Assembly (NCBI GenBank): GCA_039931675.1
Contig: JBDTRM010000106.1
Coordinates: forward strand, 1 to 64,000
DNA: 64,000 nucleotides
Direction: 5' to 3'
DNA from: JAEUTH01 sp039931675
GTDB taxonomy: Bacteria; Bacteroidota; Bacteroidia; AKYH767-A; OLB10
Both the position numbers and the translations under genes were made by a program. Shown here in pieces: positions 36,417 through 45,552 of this stretch. The notes beneath the pieces are model-generated. The model was given only the letters and a program-made list of their open reading frames with translations, had not been told where the DNA came from and did not search any database. Positions within the stretch are counted from its first letter, which is position 1, and every line of letters begins with the position of its first letter.

Positions 36417-37124
36417 TTACCCGGTTTTTACCTTAATCGATAACAGGCTTGGAGACGGTGGGGGCATAAATGGCAATGTTGGCATCGGACTCGGTGTGAC
36501 AGGAACAGGACCAGCCATTTCACCAGGATGTTTGTGATTGTTAAATATCTGAACCATTTGATTAAGATATTGTAATAAACTATCTCCAAATACAAGGGGG
36601 TGAATTGAATCCTCAACCAGTTCAATTTGCGGGGCCTCCACCACAACCTTAAGAGCGGCCTGCATTCTTATTTTACCATCCTGAACCTCAATAGTCATAA
36701 TATTACTGCCATCACTATCGCTCAGGGTTAGCGTTTCGGAATCATCATTAAAGCTGACCATTAACCCTTTTTCACTCCTGATGATACGAAGAGAAGGTTT
36801 AGCCTTGATTCCCTGTTCATCTTTTGGTAGTTCATCATCAGCCCAAAACCCGCCTGTCCAGATGGCGTAAGATGGATCCCCTCCTTCAAATTCAACCCAA
36901 ACACCTGCACCCGGTTCGGGGATTGCATGCACACCAACATTGTTTCCTGCATAAGGCAGACAAGGCATTGCCCAAACTTCCTGGTCATTGAGAACAGCCG
37001 GTACAATTACTTTCACCCTTCCCCTGTGTGTAGTATCATTATTATCTTTAACTAAACCCCTGTATTTACCAAAGAACCGGCTTCGCACATATTGCAACAA
37101 TTGTTCAACAACCTGGTTGTCCAT
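36417..37124 (-). CDS. gpV-like spike base protein with OB fold (C-terminal half of Afp8/VgrG type)
   Basis: 235 residues. The OB-fold start is clear: FFGKYRGLVKDNNDTTHRGR, VKVIVPAV, EVWAMPCLPYAGNNVGVHAI, PEPGAGVWVEFEGGDPSYAI. Next comes a short beta region (IMTIEVQDGKIRMQAALKVV) and a proline-rich tail. It corresponds to phage baseplate assembly protein V (gp5-like), which forms the base of the central spike. In Afp/PVC one VgrG-like protein carries both this part and the gpD part; here they are two genes 14 bp apart. No needle or PAAR-tip domain is visible in it. Confidence 0.85.
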   Translation of the reverse strand: MDNQVVEQLLQYVRSRFFGKYRGLVKDNNDTTHRGRVKVIVPAVLNDQEVWAMPCLPYAGNNVGVHAIPEPGAGVWVEFEGGDPSYAIWTGGFWADDELPKDEQGIKAKPSLRIIRSEKGLMVSFNDDSETLTLSDSDGSNIMTIEVQDGKIRMQAALKVVVEAPQIELVEDSIHPLVFGDSLLQYLNQMVQIFNNHKHPGEMAGPVPVTPSPMPTLPFMPPPSPSLLSIKVKTG

Positions 37125-37138
37125 TTTTTTGAATACTA

Positions 37139-38245
37139 TTAAAATATTTTGCTTAGCAGGCTATCAGAACCAGCGCTTTCATTGCCCCAGGCATTTCTTG
37201 CCAGTTCCACTTCCATTATATATGCAGCGGCATCAATATTGTGTTTAACACCGGTTACATAATATTTGCCGCTTTGCCTGGTGCCGGCACCCTGCACCAT
37301 AATGACAGTATGATTCCTGATAATTTTACCCAACCTGTGCAGACTGGTTGTGCAGGTTGCATTAATAAACCATTGAGCATCTCTTAAGGCGGCCTCGCTT
37401 CTTGCCTTCATTGCGCCTGCATCATCCACGACAGGTGCCAGGTGCATGGATTGAACTTTATTTGCTGCCACTGCTGCTAATCCATCCTTTCCAAGCTTAG
37501 GATCATTTAAAGTAACCGTGCCCCCAAACGTTTCTTTTGTCCGCAGATTAAGCTGGTTTCCTTCAGTTTGAAAGGGCCGGGTAGCCTCCGCAATGACCTT
37601 AAGGCAATCTATGTTATTATTTTCCATGTTTACAATCAGCTCAGCAACAGGCTCACCATCAAGACTTCGAGATTTGAAATGACCTGTTGCCTGACCAGTG
37701 TCTGACCATGTTACCCAGAAATGAAAACCGTTGCGTTTTGCGAGGCTCCTCACCAGGCTTAAATCAGATTCGCGCTGTACGAAACTATGATTCTCTTCAT
37801 TATGTGTTGAACCGGCTGTCGCTTCCACATCAGGTGTCATACTGTCATTGCTGCTTATTATTTTAGTTGCTATATCGGCATCGGTTACAGCATCATAAAC
37901 ATGGAATTTGACCTCACCGTCCATTTTATGAGCCGAGTCCTCGCCCTCAATATGGAGACATGATCCAGGGCCACCGTGCTGCAAATTTTCCTCCTGCTGT
38001 GTAACCGGACCTTTTACCAGGCAGATAAGATTATCATCCACCATCGCCAGCACACTAATCATCTTTCCGGGAATGGTGTCACTTTCCATTTCTTTGGCAA
38101 TATCACCGTTACTGATGTCTATCATAAAGGTTAATTTGTAATGGGTGTTCTGGTCTATTTTTTCAACCACCTCAACATTAGTAACCAGCCCGGTAAGATT
38201 TTCTTTAGCCACGTCATCTACACAAACAAGGATATTTAAGCCCAT
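37139..38245 (-). CDS. gpD-like spike/hub protein (N-terminal half of Afp8/VgrG type)
   Basis: 368 residues. It fits the phage late control D / VgrG hub family: an early tube-like domain (HYKLTFMIDISNGDIAKEME), SFVQRESDLSLVRSLAKRNG near 155 (the family's insertion helix), FHFWVTWSDTGQATGHFKSR, and the closing YYVTGVKHNIDAAAYIMEVE near 340. It forms the hub trimer under the inner tube. The gpV-like gene follows after 14 bp and the LysM protein gene lies 3 bp upstream, so this is one tightly packed baseplate unit. Confidence 0.85.
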   Translation of the reverse strand: MGLNILVCVDDVAKENLTGLVTNVEVVEKIDQNTHYKLTFMIDISNGDIAKEMESDTIPGKMISVLAMVDDNLICLVKGPVTQQEENLQHGGPGSCLHIEGEDSAHKMDGEVKFHVYDAVTDADIATKIISSNDSMTPDVEATAGSTHNEENHSFVQRESDLSLVRSLAKRNGFHFWVTWSDTGQATGHFKSRSLDGEPVAELIVNMENNNIDCLKVIAEATRPFQTEGNQLNLRTKETFGGTVTLNDPKLGKDGLAAVAANKVQSMHLAPVVDDAGAMKARSEAALRDAQWFINATCTTSLHRLGKIIRNHTVIMVQGAGTRQSGKYYVTGVKHNIDAAAYIMEVELARNAWGNESAGSDSLLSKIF

Positions 38246-38248
38246 AAT

Positions 38249-38521
38249 TTATTTTTTGTCAGGAATGGCAATTTCCGATTGTTCGGTGAGTGCTTCGGGC
38301 AACATGGCATCATTAGCGAGGGCAATACGCCAAAAGCCTGCAGCATTATTAAGATAACGGGCTGCAAGGTGATCAGACCGCTGACCCTGCTTTAGCAAAT
38401 GATATCCTAATATGGTTTGTGAAGGTGCAAAGGGTGTTGCTACTACCTTTACATTGCGGCCACGGTGGTCTTTCATTTCGTATTGCACAGCATCTTTGTA
38501 GCGGCTATTATCGTCAAACAT
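38249..38521 (-). CDS. LysM-like / tail X protein
   Basis: 90 residues. The centre (GQRSDHLAARYLNNAAGFWR, then IALANDAMLPEAL) is the LysM/tail-X pattern found in the C-terminal part of Afp7-type proteins and in phage gpX. It probably clamps hub to tube in the baseplate. It is a separate gene here, 242 bp downstream of the tube protein gene. The leader before its ATG is a 7-bp tandem repeat, which might affect its expression. Confidence 0.78.
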   Translation of the reverse strand: MFDDNSRYKDAVQYEMKDHRGRNVKVVATPFAPSQTILGYHLLKQGQRSDHLAARYLNNAAGFWRIALANDAMLPEALTEQSEIAIPDKK

Positions 38522-38525
38522 AGAA

Positions 38526-38578
38526 TGAATGTTGAATGTTGAATGTTGAATGTTGAATGTTGAATGATGAATGATGAA
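38526..38578 (-). repeat. 7-bp tandem repeat (attcaac) before the LysM gene
   Basis: On the minus strand the unit attcaac is repeated about five times, with two variant copies (attcatc), ending only a few bases from the LysM protein's ATG at 38521. Heptamer repeats slip easily, and a change in copy number would alter the leader. The rest of the gap (38579-38763) shows no gene. Confidence 0.75.
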
Positions 38579-38763
38579 GGTCTGAGTTTGCCAGAAATAG
38601 GTTGACTTTTTTCAATTTAGTTTTTTTCAACTCCCTAGAAACTGATTAAATTTCTTAATTAATTTATTCTGTTGCTCGCCCGCACCCTAACCCTAAAGGG
38701 AATCATCGCGCTTCATAAAATATCTTTGATTTAAATTCAAACAGTTTCTTAATCGCATAAGTA

Positions 38764-39543
38764 TTAAAATGGCAACATGCCTAATATAGATTCCACGCTG
38801 TTGGCCATATTTGCTAAAGCCAGTACTTCTTTTTGCTTACGGGTAAATTTAAAGGCAGTTACGGCAATATCTTCACTCAACTTTCGATTGTCTTTTGGGA
38901 AATCATCGGGTGTTAGAATTTTCATTCCCATACTTACTTTTGCCCTGATGGGATATAATAACGGAGAAAATGCCTGTTCTTCAACTGAAAAAGATGTCAG
39001 GCGAACGGGTACAATGCGCCCGGGGCCCCATACAAATAATAAAACAGGAACGGTGCCGCGGGCAGCCGGCTTTACACCACCTCCAACTGACCCTCCTAAT
39101 GCACCACCGATACCACCCCCTCCACCTACACTGGCACCTACACTTAGCGATCCTGTAATGGAACCCAATAAGCCTCCCAATAAACTATCGCCCTGCGGAT
39201 ATAACAGCATTTCCATTGCTGCAATACGATCCGCAACTCCTGAAATAAATGCTACGGGGTGGCTTTCTGGTTTCTCCAGGGCATCTGCTGCATCTAACTC
39301 CAATGCAAGTGTAAAGCTCTCAGGTGGATCCAATGGCTGGGCCGTATGTGAAATATTTTTGCCTGTTGAATTGCAATCTGAAGACGTGCCGCTCTTAGGA
39401 TCCCAAACCTCCAGTGTTCGTGTCATTGATTCCGGGTTGTATTGGAATACTATGACATTTGGTATTGGACCTATGAAACGCTCAGAGAATTCTACAAGGG
39501 CGCCTTTGAGGAGTTTTGGAGAGCGGGAATAGCCGGTGGACAT
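38764..39543 (-). CDS. Contractile injection system tube/baseplate protein (Afp7-like)
   Basis: 259 residues. KLLKGALVEFSERFIGPIPN followed by IVFQYNPESMTRTLEVWDP is the start of the CIS tube protein family, with the YNPE motif. ESFTLALELDAADALE, LLYPQGD, PVLLFVWGPGRIVPVRLTSF and a C-terminal EEQAFSPLLYPIRAKVSMGM match its beta-barrel. A glycine-rich loop (GASVGGGGGIGGALGGSVGG) sits at about 135-155. In Afp7 this part is fused to a LysM domain; here LysM is the next gene. It builds the layer between inner tube and hub. The immunity candidate lies 52 bp upstream. Confidence 0.85.
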   Translation of the reverse strand: MSTGYSRSPKLLKGALVEFSERFIGPIPNVIVFQYNPESMTRTLEVWDPKSGTSSDCNSTGKNISHTAQPLDPPESFTLALELDAADALEKPESHPVAFISGVADRIAAMEMLLYPQGDSLLGGLLGSITGSLSVGASVGGGGGIGGALGGSVGGGVKPAARGTVPVLLFVWGPGRIVPVRLTSFSVEEQAFSPLLYPIRAKVSMGMKILTPDDFPKDNRKLSEDIAVTAFKFTRKQKEVLALANMANSVESILGMLPF

Positions 39544-39595
39544 ATGAAGATTTTTAAATCTTAACTTCTAAGAAATTGAAAAACTCTGGCTGAGA

Positions 39596-40045
39596 TCATT
39601 GCAAAATAAATTGGTCTATTTCTTCCTTTTTACCATGAAGTTCCCATTTGGTAACTGGCATCAGTACAAAGTTGATGGTTTCCAGCACTTCCCTGGTTTT
39701 GGGTGATCTATTCCATCTCTTTTGATAAATATTGTGCATGTTAAACAGAATACGATTGAAAACTTCATTTAATTTTATGTCGCTTGCACTGTCAGGTATG
39801 GATTGAGGAATTTTAATAATGTCTTTTTCTTTTCTCGCAAAAATTTCAAAATCTACTATATCCTCAAAATCAACAAAGCCTGTTTTAAAATTATTTTTTA
39901 AAACGGTTTTGAATGAATGAATAAATGGTTCGATATTCAAGACTGAATTTCTCTCCGAGAGAATTTCTGAAAATGCCATTTCGGTAGTATTCATTGACTC
40001 TTCACCCAATACGTACTTTTCTGATTCTATGCTCCACCAAGACAT
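39596..40045 (-). CDS. Candidate immunity protein for the GIY-YIG toxin
   Basis: 149 residues, not recognised. It is helical and acidic to neutral (FIHSFKTVLKNNFKTGFVDF, DFEDIVDFEIFARKEKD), without signal peptide or membrane segment, so it is cytosolic. It begins 15 bp after the stop of the toxin gene and has no counterpart in standard eCIS structural gene sets. This is the place and size expected of an immunity protein in polymorphic toxin loci. The proposed partner is the C-terminal nuclease of the preceding gene. The assignment rests on position alone. Confidence 0.55.
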   Translation of the reverse strand: MSWWSIESEKYVLGEESMNTTEMAFSEILSERNSVLNIEPFIHSFKTVLKNNFKTGFVDFEDIVDFEIFARKEKDIIKIPQSIPDSASDIKLNEVFNRILFNMHNIYQKRWNRSPKTREVLETINFVLMPVTKWELHGKKEEIDQFILQ

Positions 40046-40060
40046 TGATCTGAATTTATT

Positions 40061-43000
40061 TTAGTTACAAAGCTCATGCTCTAATGAAGGCATTTTGCTA
40101 GCTTCAATAACATTTATTCTATTCATTACATTATCTTCTTCAACAAGTTGTCTTTCAATATCTAAATTCCTTTGTTCCAGGAAAGAAAGATGTTCCGGGC
40201 TTATTCCTTCAACAATAGGTTCTAAAACCATGTCTTTCTTAAATTCAAAAAAATCTATTTCTGCCTGTGTTAATGACTGCCTGTCTGCAAGCCTAACTCT
40301 TCCCTCATACTGGTGCTTGTATTGCCTACTTTCGGAACCAGTAAGTGGAGGCGTAGTTTGCCCAATATAAACCTTTCCGCGAAAACGGGGGTTTGGGTTA
40401 GTACCCCTGTAAATAATACCATTTCCCATACCAAGATTAATATTGTGTACAAGAATTCCAGGGCCTACAAAGTAATTGGATGCGTTATTTATTGTTAAGT
40501 TATAGGAATACTCAGATATATTTTCTGTTAATACGATAGAATGAATACCAATTTTTTGATTATTAATTAAAAGCAATTGATCTGTGTCATTCAAATCTCT
40601 TGCAGCTTTCCATTCATTGTTAAATGGCAAATAAAAAGGGTGAGATCCTGTTACATGGATATCGGTATTATTAACTTTTAAATTATAGAAATGAAGTGTA
40701 TGATTTTTGTGAATCGCTAAAATTTTATTTTCGGTTTTTATTTTTTTGGTCAGATCAAAACTATATACAACATCTCCGGCCTTTAGCTGACTTATTGGTA
40801 TGTTGCCCAAAGGAGTCCATACAAGAGTATCCTCCGAAAAACATACACGAATCCTTTGGTTTGGATCTGATCTCAGTCTTTCAAGCCGAAGCTCTTTATT
40901 TATTGCAGTCTCCTGTGCTCTTAAACTAGTGCTTTCTTCCTCTAATGCCGCTAAAGAAGATTCACTTGCTTCAATACGCTCTCCTAAGTTTTCAATTTCT
41001 GCAGTTAAGCGCCTGAATGATTCACGATCCCCACGGAGCTTTGCATTTTCTAACTGCCGGTATTTTTCATTTGCCGCAAGGCGATTTTTCCTTATTCTCA
41101 TTTGAGCATTGGCTATTCTGCTGTTAAGCGATTCTATTCTTGCCCTTCTTTGAGATCGCATTTGCTCTAATTCCTGCCTCACATCAGGAGAATCTGATGC
41201 TCTCAATTCATTAAGCCTGGCATCCAAATTGGCCCTTTCCTCAGCGTAAATAGCTCGTTGCTCTGCAGTCATTCCTCTAACTGTTCTGTCTTCCGCTGCA
41301 ATAAATCCACGCCCTTCTTCAAACGAACCTATATTTTTTTTGTGTTCATTTATTTGCTCTTCAATGGAGTTAAGTTCATCGGTTGTCCTTTTTAGCTGTT
41401 CTTCAAGTTGTCTTACCAATTCATCAATATTAGCACCTTTTTCATTTATTCTATTATTATAACCGTCAGCTTCAATCTGAATAGCTTCGAGCTTGGCTTT
41501 AAGTTTTACCAGTTTGTCAAAAGCCCGCGACTGCATGGGAGTTAGTTTTTCCAACTCTAGTATAGCTTCATATCCTTTTGTATTGTATCCCGGTATTACC
41601 TTTAACACATTCAATATCATGTCGCGTAGTTTCGCGAGTTTTCCGAAAAATCCCTGGAATTGTTGAAGTTTTTCTACCGTTCTGACATGCGCTTCTATAT
41701 GCTCTGCAGTAGCAGCGGGTCCAATTTCTATTCGTAATTCTCCTTCTACATAATGAACTTTAACGGTCGTTCCCTCCAATGAATTATTGCGGAAAATTTG
41801 TGTTCTCTCAAGCCCTCTTTGCTCCAAAGGTTTTTGTAATAACTCATATTCATCAGGAGAGGGTTTAAAAGAGTATCCTTTTTCAGCTGTAATTGATTTA
41901 TTAGTTTTTGTTGTTTCAGATATATTGCTTAAATGTTCATGTAATTTACCAGCCGCTATCACACCTACCCCCTGTAATAAATTGGCCAGAATAGTTATTC
42001 GTTGCCGTCTTGCTTCTGCAGGATTCGATTCATCAATCATCTGAAGTTGGTCATAGGTCTGCATACCCATAACAACGTACCCACCATATTCAAATAGCTT
42101 CACAGCAACCTTACCTGATTGCACCATCATACCAATATTCCTTACCTTGCTTGCATATTGCGCATATTTACCCGCCCCTAAGGAAGCGATATTGATAAAA
42201 TCACTAGCCGCATCCCAATCAAGTTTAAGATCGCCATATTCTGCACGGTTGATCAACCTGTAAGCACTTACTCCGGCACCGATTGCACCAATAGGCACTA
42301 ACAGTGACATTGATGCTCCGGCAGTAAACGGTGCCGCCATAATAGCGACAAGTGTCGCTACATTCAATGTATCACTGACTGTTTCACTTAACTGATCCCC
42401 TACCGAAGGTTTTAATTCAACTGGATTTGGCAAACCAGTTTTATATTTGACAAAACCAGGAGGCACTTTATAGCTCAACCATCCTCTTCCCTTGTTCAGG
42501 TTAAATCGAAGTTCTGACAATGCATCATTCCATGCTATTTCAAAACTATCGTTATTCCCGTAAAAAAATCTTCCACCAGGATTAGTAATATCTCTTATAC
42601 TTACAGAATAATTTTTATTATTAACTGATTCCCTGTAATCAACTTTGAATAATAAAGATTGCTGACTACCACTCGTTGCATCTACCATCACTGCCTGCAT
42701 TAATTCCGGATGATTATTGAAGTCAAGAATAGTTCTATCAGACGTTGTGCCTATTTGGAAATTCAGTTGATCAATCTGTTTTTGTATTGACTCAATGGTT
42801 GCTTTATTATCTTTTGTGTTTTCTTCATTATCAATCGCAACTAAATACTCTTTCATTTTTTCCAAATGGGTTTTCTCGGCATTCTTTTGCTTTACCAAGC
42901 CGCTCCCGGCAGCAATACGGTTCTCTATATAATCACGCTCTATTTCTAACTGGCTTATTTTTCGTTTGGCAAATTTGGAGATGGTATCGCCTTCTTTCAC

Positions 43001-45424
43001 CATTTTACTAAGTTGGGCCTCCACACTACTTAATTGCTTTTGCAAATCTGCTGATTCTTTTTCATCATCAGGCATCATTTGAGCAGCGATGGTTTCTATA
43101 TTCTGAACATTAATAATCGCTGATAAGACTGTAGGCTTATAAATCACTCTGGCTTTATCGGTTTCTGGAACAGCTATCGCTCTCACCATATATAATCCTT
43201 CTTTGTCAAATGGTATTTCCATTGTGTCAGCTACATTCGGCTTATCAAAAAGACTTCGCACAGTTTGTAGAGGAAATAAGGTTAGCTCCCCCACCATAGC
43301 CAATTGAAATCTAACATTAGTGAGGAATTCCGTGGAGATATTTCTTGCTGATGATTCAATGAATGATTGATTCTGTCTGTTTTCTCCTAGCAAGGTTTCT
43401 TTATCTGTCTTTAGATTTCTTATTCTCCTTCTGAAATCTGCAGCAATACCGGCAAGCTTGTTTATTTCTGTTTTTTGTCTTGTTTCATCAATACGAACCA
43501 CTTCCCACTTAAAATTAACATTTTGTGCCTGGTTAGTAACATTGTTAATCAGATTCATATCACTTGTCTTATCCAACTCAATGGTATAGAGGATACTTGA
43601 GTTAAGAGGTACCGTAGCCCCGTTGTTTTGAGGTGTCAATGTTCCCGGATATGCCTCCACCATATTTTCGGTTACCTTCCTTACATCTCTTAATCCCGAA
43701 GTTATCTGTCGGATCATATCTACCAGCAAGTCTATTCGGAAAGAATCGCTGACCATTGATTCTTCCAATGCTGAAGGAATGATAGCTGTTGCCAGTTTTT
43801 TTTCTTTTATTTCCTGGTCATTCGGATCTGTAATATCTGCTTCTGCCCAAACAACTAAATGTATTTCATGATCAATAAATCGAAGAGTGAGTAAATCAGG
43901 CTTATCAATCAGTTCTATTGACTCTTTGGCTTCAATCTCGTCAAATTTTGATAATATAGTTTTCTTTAAATTAATAGCCCATAGAGGAAAGCCTGTTTGT
44001 ACAATTCCGTCTTTCGACTCTTCTTCTTTAACTTCTTTTTCTATTTCATTTTTATGCTGCTGATTTATATAGTTTGTTATCATGGCATTAATGTCCCTGA
44101 TAAGTTTTTCAGCATATTTTTCTCCATCCAAATTATATTGATTCAGGAATACAGGAAGCTGGAAATAAAACTTGTCTATATTTTCTTTCCCGGTAGCTGT
44201 GCGAACCTGGAATGCCCAAATAGTTCCTGATTTACTACTAGCCATTCCTTTGGAAGCATAAATAAGGGCTTTGTCATTATCAAATTGCTTTTCAGATGTT
44301 GAATTTTTTATATGTCGTAGAAGTTTAATTATCCACTCTGGTTTTTCTACCTCCAGTTCATCTTTTGTTCCTTTTTTTAGCTGATAAGGTAGTTCCTTCT
44401 TATTTTCATTTAGCTGAATATTAATTGTAGCATGGATCTTTTTTTGAGTTGAAGCAAGGCTATGAACTTCTGCTTCTGAAAAATTAGAATTTACTTTGTT
44501 AGGTGCCAATACAGACATCGAAAATTGTGTCACTTCTTTACCATTACTGTCATAAACAGAATAAAGATTTCTCCAGGTATTGGCATAAGGAAATGCGCTG
44601 TTAATTATACTATAAATAACTTTCCCTTGCGGTTTTGTAAATGACTCTGGGTAGGCATAATCAAACCGGACGTTTACTTCAAGATCTTTTTGACCGCCAT
44701 CTTTTGCTTCTACATACATGTAGCCATTAAAATTTTTATCTCCTATTTGTTTATTTAAAATAATATTTACTTCTTTTATTTCTTCATTATACTCTGCTGT
44801 TTCATTTACTTCTTCTCTCTGAATTTTCCCGGTAAAATTGGATTTTACCGATTGCTGTACTACGTGAGTCAATTCATGTGCTAATAATTTTGTCCCATCG
44901 GAATTTTCAGAAACGAATTGACTACTCCCAAAATAAATGTCATTACCATGCGTAAAAGCCTTGGCATTTATTTCCTTACTCATGTCAGAAGCCCTGTTAT
45001 CTGTATGCACTCTTACAGCAGTAAAATCGGTGCTGAAAGCATTTTCCATGAAACTTTTTATTCCTTGTGACAGTGGTGATCCCCCACCCTTGGAAGCATT
45101 AAGTGAAGAAACCAAAGATCGAGAAGCCTGAATTCCAGAATTGTCGGCTTCAGCTTTACGCATCAAAGGTTTTTTTTTCTTTTCTTCTTCTTCTTCACAT
45201 TCGGCACACTTTCTTTGTACAGAAGAACCTATCAAACCTGTTACCGGTTTTAACGAGGGTTCATTTGAAGACATGCGCATCACCCTATCAGCCATAGCAT
45301 CAGCTTCTTGTTCGTATTGATCATCTGGAGAATTGATTTCCAACTTTGGTTGCACCAAATATTTAGACCTGCCAAATGGAAATCTGAGCTTATTAACTGG
45401 TGTTTTGGGTGCAAGAGAATTCAT
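40061..45424 (-). CDS. eCIS polymorphic toxin: DUF4157 - coiled coil - HINT - GIY-YIG
   Basis: 1787 residues from the ATG at 45424, chosen because the paralogue starts with the same MNSLAPKT. Domains: DUF4157 (about 25-190) with DQYEQEADAMADRVMRM and the zinc motif HELTH; a long middle; a hydrophobic stretch near 1055-1080 (VATLVAIMAAPFTAGASMSL); coiled coils near 1350-1520; a HINT domain at 1528-1661, from CFSEDTLVWTPLGNIP to GPGILVHN, with VTGSHPFYL; then a 126-residue tip with GIIYRGTNP, GKVYIGQTT and RQYKHQYEGR, the GIY and YIG strands of a GIY-YIG nuclease. HINT is expected to cut the tip free in the target. DUF4157 marks eCIS cargo. The immunity candidate follows directly. Confidence 0.85.
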   Translation of the reverse strand: MNSLAPKTPVNKLRFPFGRSKYLVQPKLEINSPDDQYEQEADAMADRVMRMSSNEPSLKPVTGLIGSSVQRKCAECEEEEEKKKKPLMRKAEADNSGIQASRSLVSSLNASKGGGSPLSQGIKSFMENAFSTDFTAVRVHTDNRASDMSKEINAKAFTHGNDIYFGSSQFVSENSDGTKLLAHELTHVVQQSVKSNFTGKIQREEVNETAEYNEEIKEVNIILNKQIGDKNFNGYMYVEAKDGGQKDLEVNVRFDYAYPESFTKPQGKVIYSIINSAFPYANTWRNLYSVYDSNGKEVTQFSMSVLAPNKVNSNFSEAEVHSLASTQKKIHATINIQLNENKKELPYQLKKGTKDELEVEKPEWIIKLLRHIKNSTSEKQFDNDKALIYASKGMASSKSGTIWAFQVRTATGKENIDKFYFQLPVFLNQYNLDGEKYAEKLIRDINAMITNYINQQHKNEIEKEVKEEESKDGIVQTGFPLWAINLKKTILSKFDEIEAKESIELIDKPDLLTLRFIDHEIHLVVWAEADITDPNDQEIKEKKLATAIIPSALEESMVSDSFRIDLLVDMIRQITSGLRDVRKVTENMVEAYPGTLTPQNNGATVPLNSSILYTIELDKTSDMNLINNVTNQAQNVNFKWEVVRIDETRQKTEINKLAGIAADFRRRIRNLKTDKETLLGENRQNQSFIESSARNISTEFLTNVRFQLAMVGELTLFPLQTVRSLFDKPNVADTMEIPFDKEGLYMVRAIAVPETDKARVIYKPTVLSAIINVQNIETIAAQMMPDDEKESADLQKQLSSVEAQLSKMVKEGDTISKFAKRKISQLEIERDYIENRIAAGSGLVKQKNAEKTHLEKMKEYLVAIDNEENTKDNKATIESIQKQIDQLNFQIGTTSDRTILDFNNHPELMQAVMVDATSGSQQSLLFKVDYRESVNNKNYSVSIRDITNPGGRFFYGNNDSFEIAWNDALSELRFNLNKGRGWLSYKVPPGFVKYKTGLPNPVELKPSVGDQLSETVSDTLNVATLVAIMAAPFTAGASMSLLVPIGAIGAGVSAYRLINRAEYGDLKLDWDAASDFINIASLGAGKYAQYASKVRNIGMMVQSGKVAVKLFEYGGYVVMGMQTYDQLQMIDESNPAEARRQRITILANLLQGVGVIAAGKLHEHLSNISETTKTNKSITAEKGYSFKPSPDEYELLQKPLEQRGLERTQIFRNNSLEGTTVKVHYVEGELRIEIGPAATAEHIEAHVRTVEKLQQFQGFFGKLAKLRDMILNVLKVIPGYNTKGYEAILELEKLTPMQSRAFDKLVKLKAKLEAIQIEADGYNNRINEKGANIDELVRQLEEQLKRTTDELNSIEEQINEHKKNIGSFEEGRGFIAAEDRTVRGMTAEQRAIYAEERANLDARLNELRASDSPDVRQELEQMRSQRRARIESLNSRIANAQMRIRKNRLAANEKYRQLENAKLRGDRESFRRLTAEIENLGERIEASESSLAALEEESTSLRAQETAINKELRLERLRSDPNQRIRVCFSEDTLVWTPLGNIPISQLKAGDVVYSFDLTKKIKTENKILAIHKNHTLHFYNLKVNNTDIHVTGSHPFYLPFNNEWKAARDLNDTDQLLLINNQKIGIHSIVLTENISEYSYNLTINNASNYFVGPGILVHNINLGMGNGIIYRGTNPNPRFRGKVYIGQTTPPLTGSESRQYKHQYEGRVRLADRQSLTQAEIDFFEFKKDMVLEPIVEGISPEHLSFLEQRNLDIERQLVEEDNVMNRINVIEASKMPSLEHELCN

Positions 45425-45552
45425 AGAATATATGTAGCCAGCTTTAATTGTAATACAATTTACTTTGCAACATGGGATCAATCAAAGCGCTGAAGGTGCA
45501 TTCCATGTAAGCTCTTTTATCAAACCTTAATTTATAGTAGTAAGGCAAAGGG

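Noticed and set aside
38777..39532. 251-codon open frame on the plus strand
   Set aside because: It lies wholly antisense to the Afp7-like tube protein gene, has a low-complexity Pro-rich translation and matches no family that I know.
44870..44910. DUF4157 HExxH motif as the toxic protease
   Set aside because: The motif is in the shared leader of both effectors and is common in eCIS cargo in general, so it is more likely linked to loading or processing than to specific toxicity.
45425..45481. Upstream ATG for the large effector
   Set aside because: The extra 19 residues (MIPCCKVNCITIKAG...) are absent from the paralogue, which starts at the shared MNSLAPKT.
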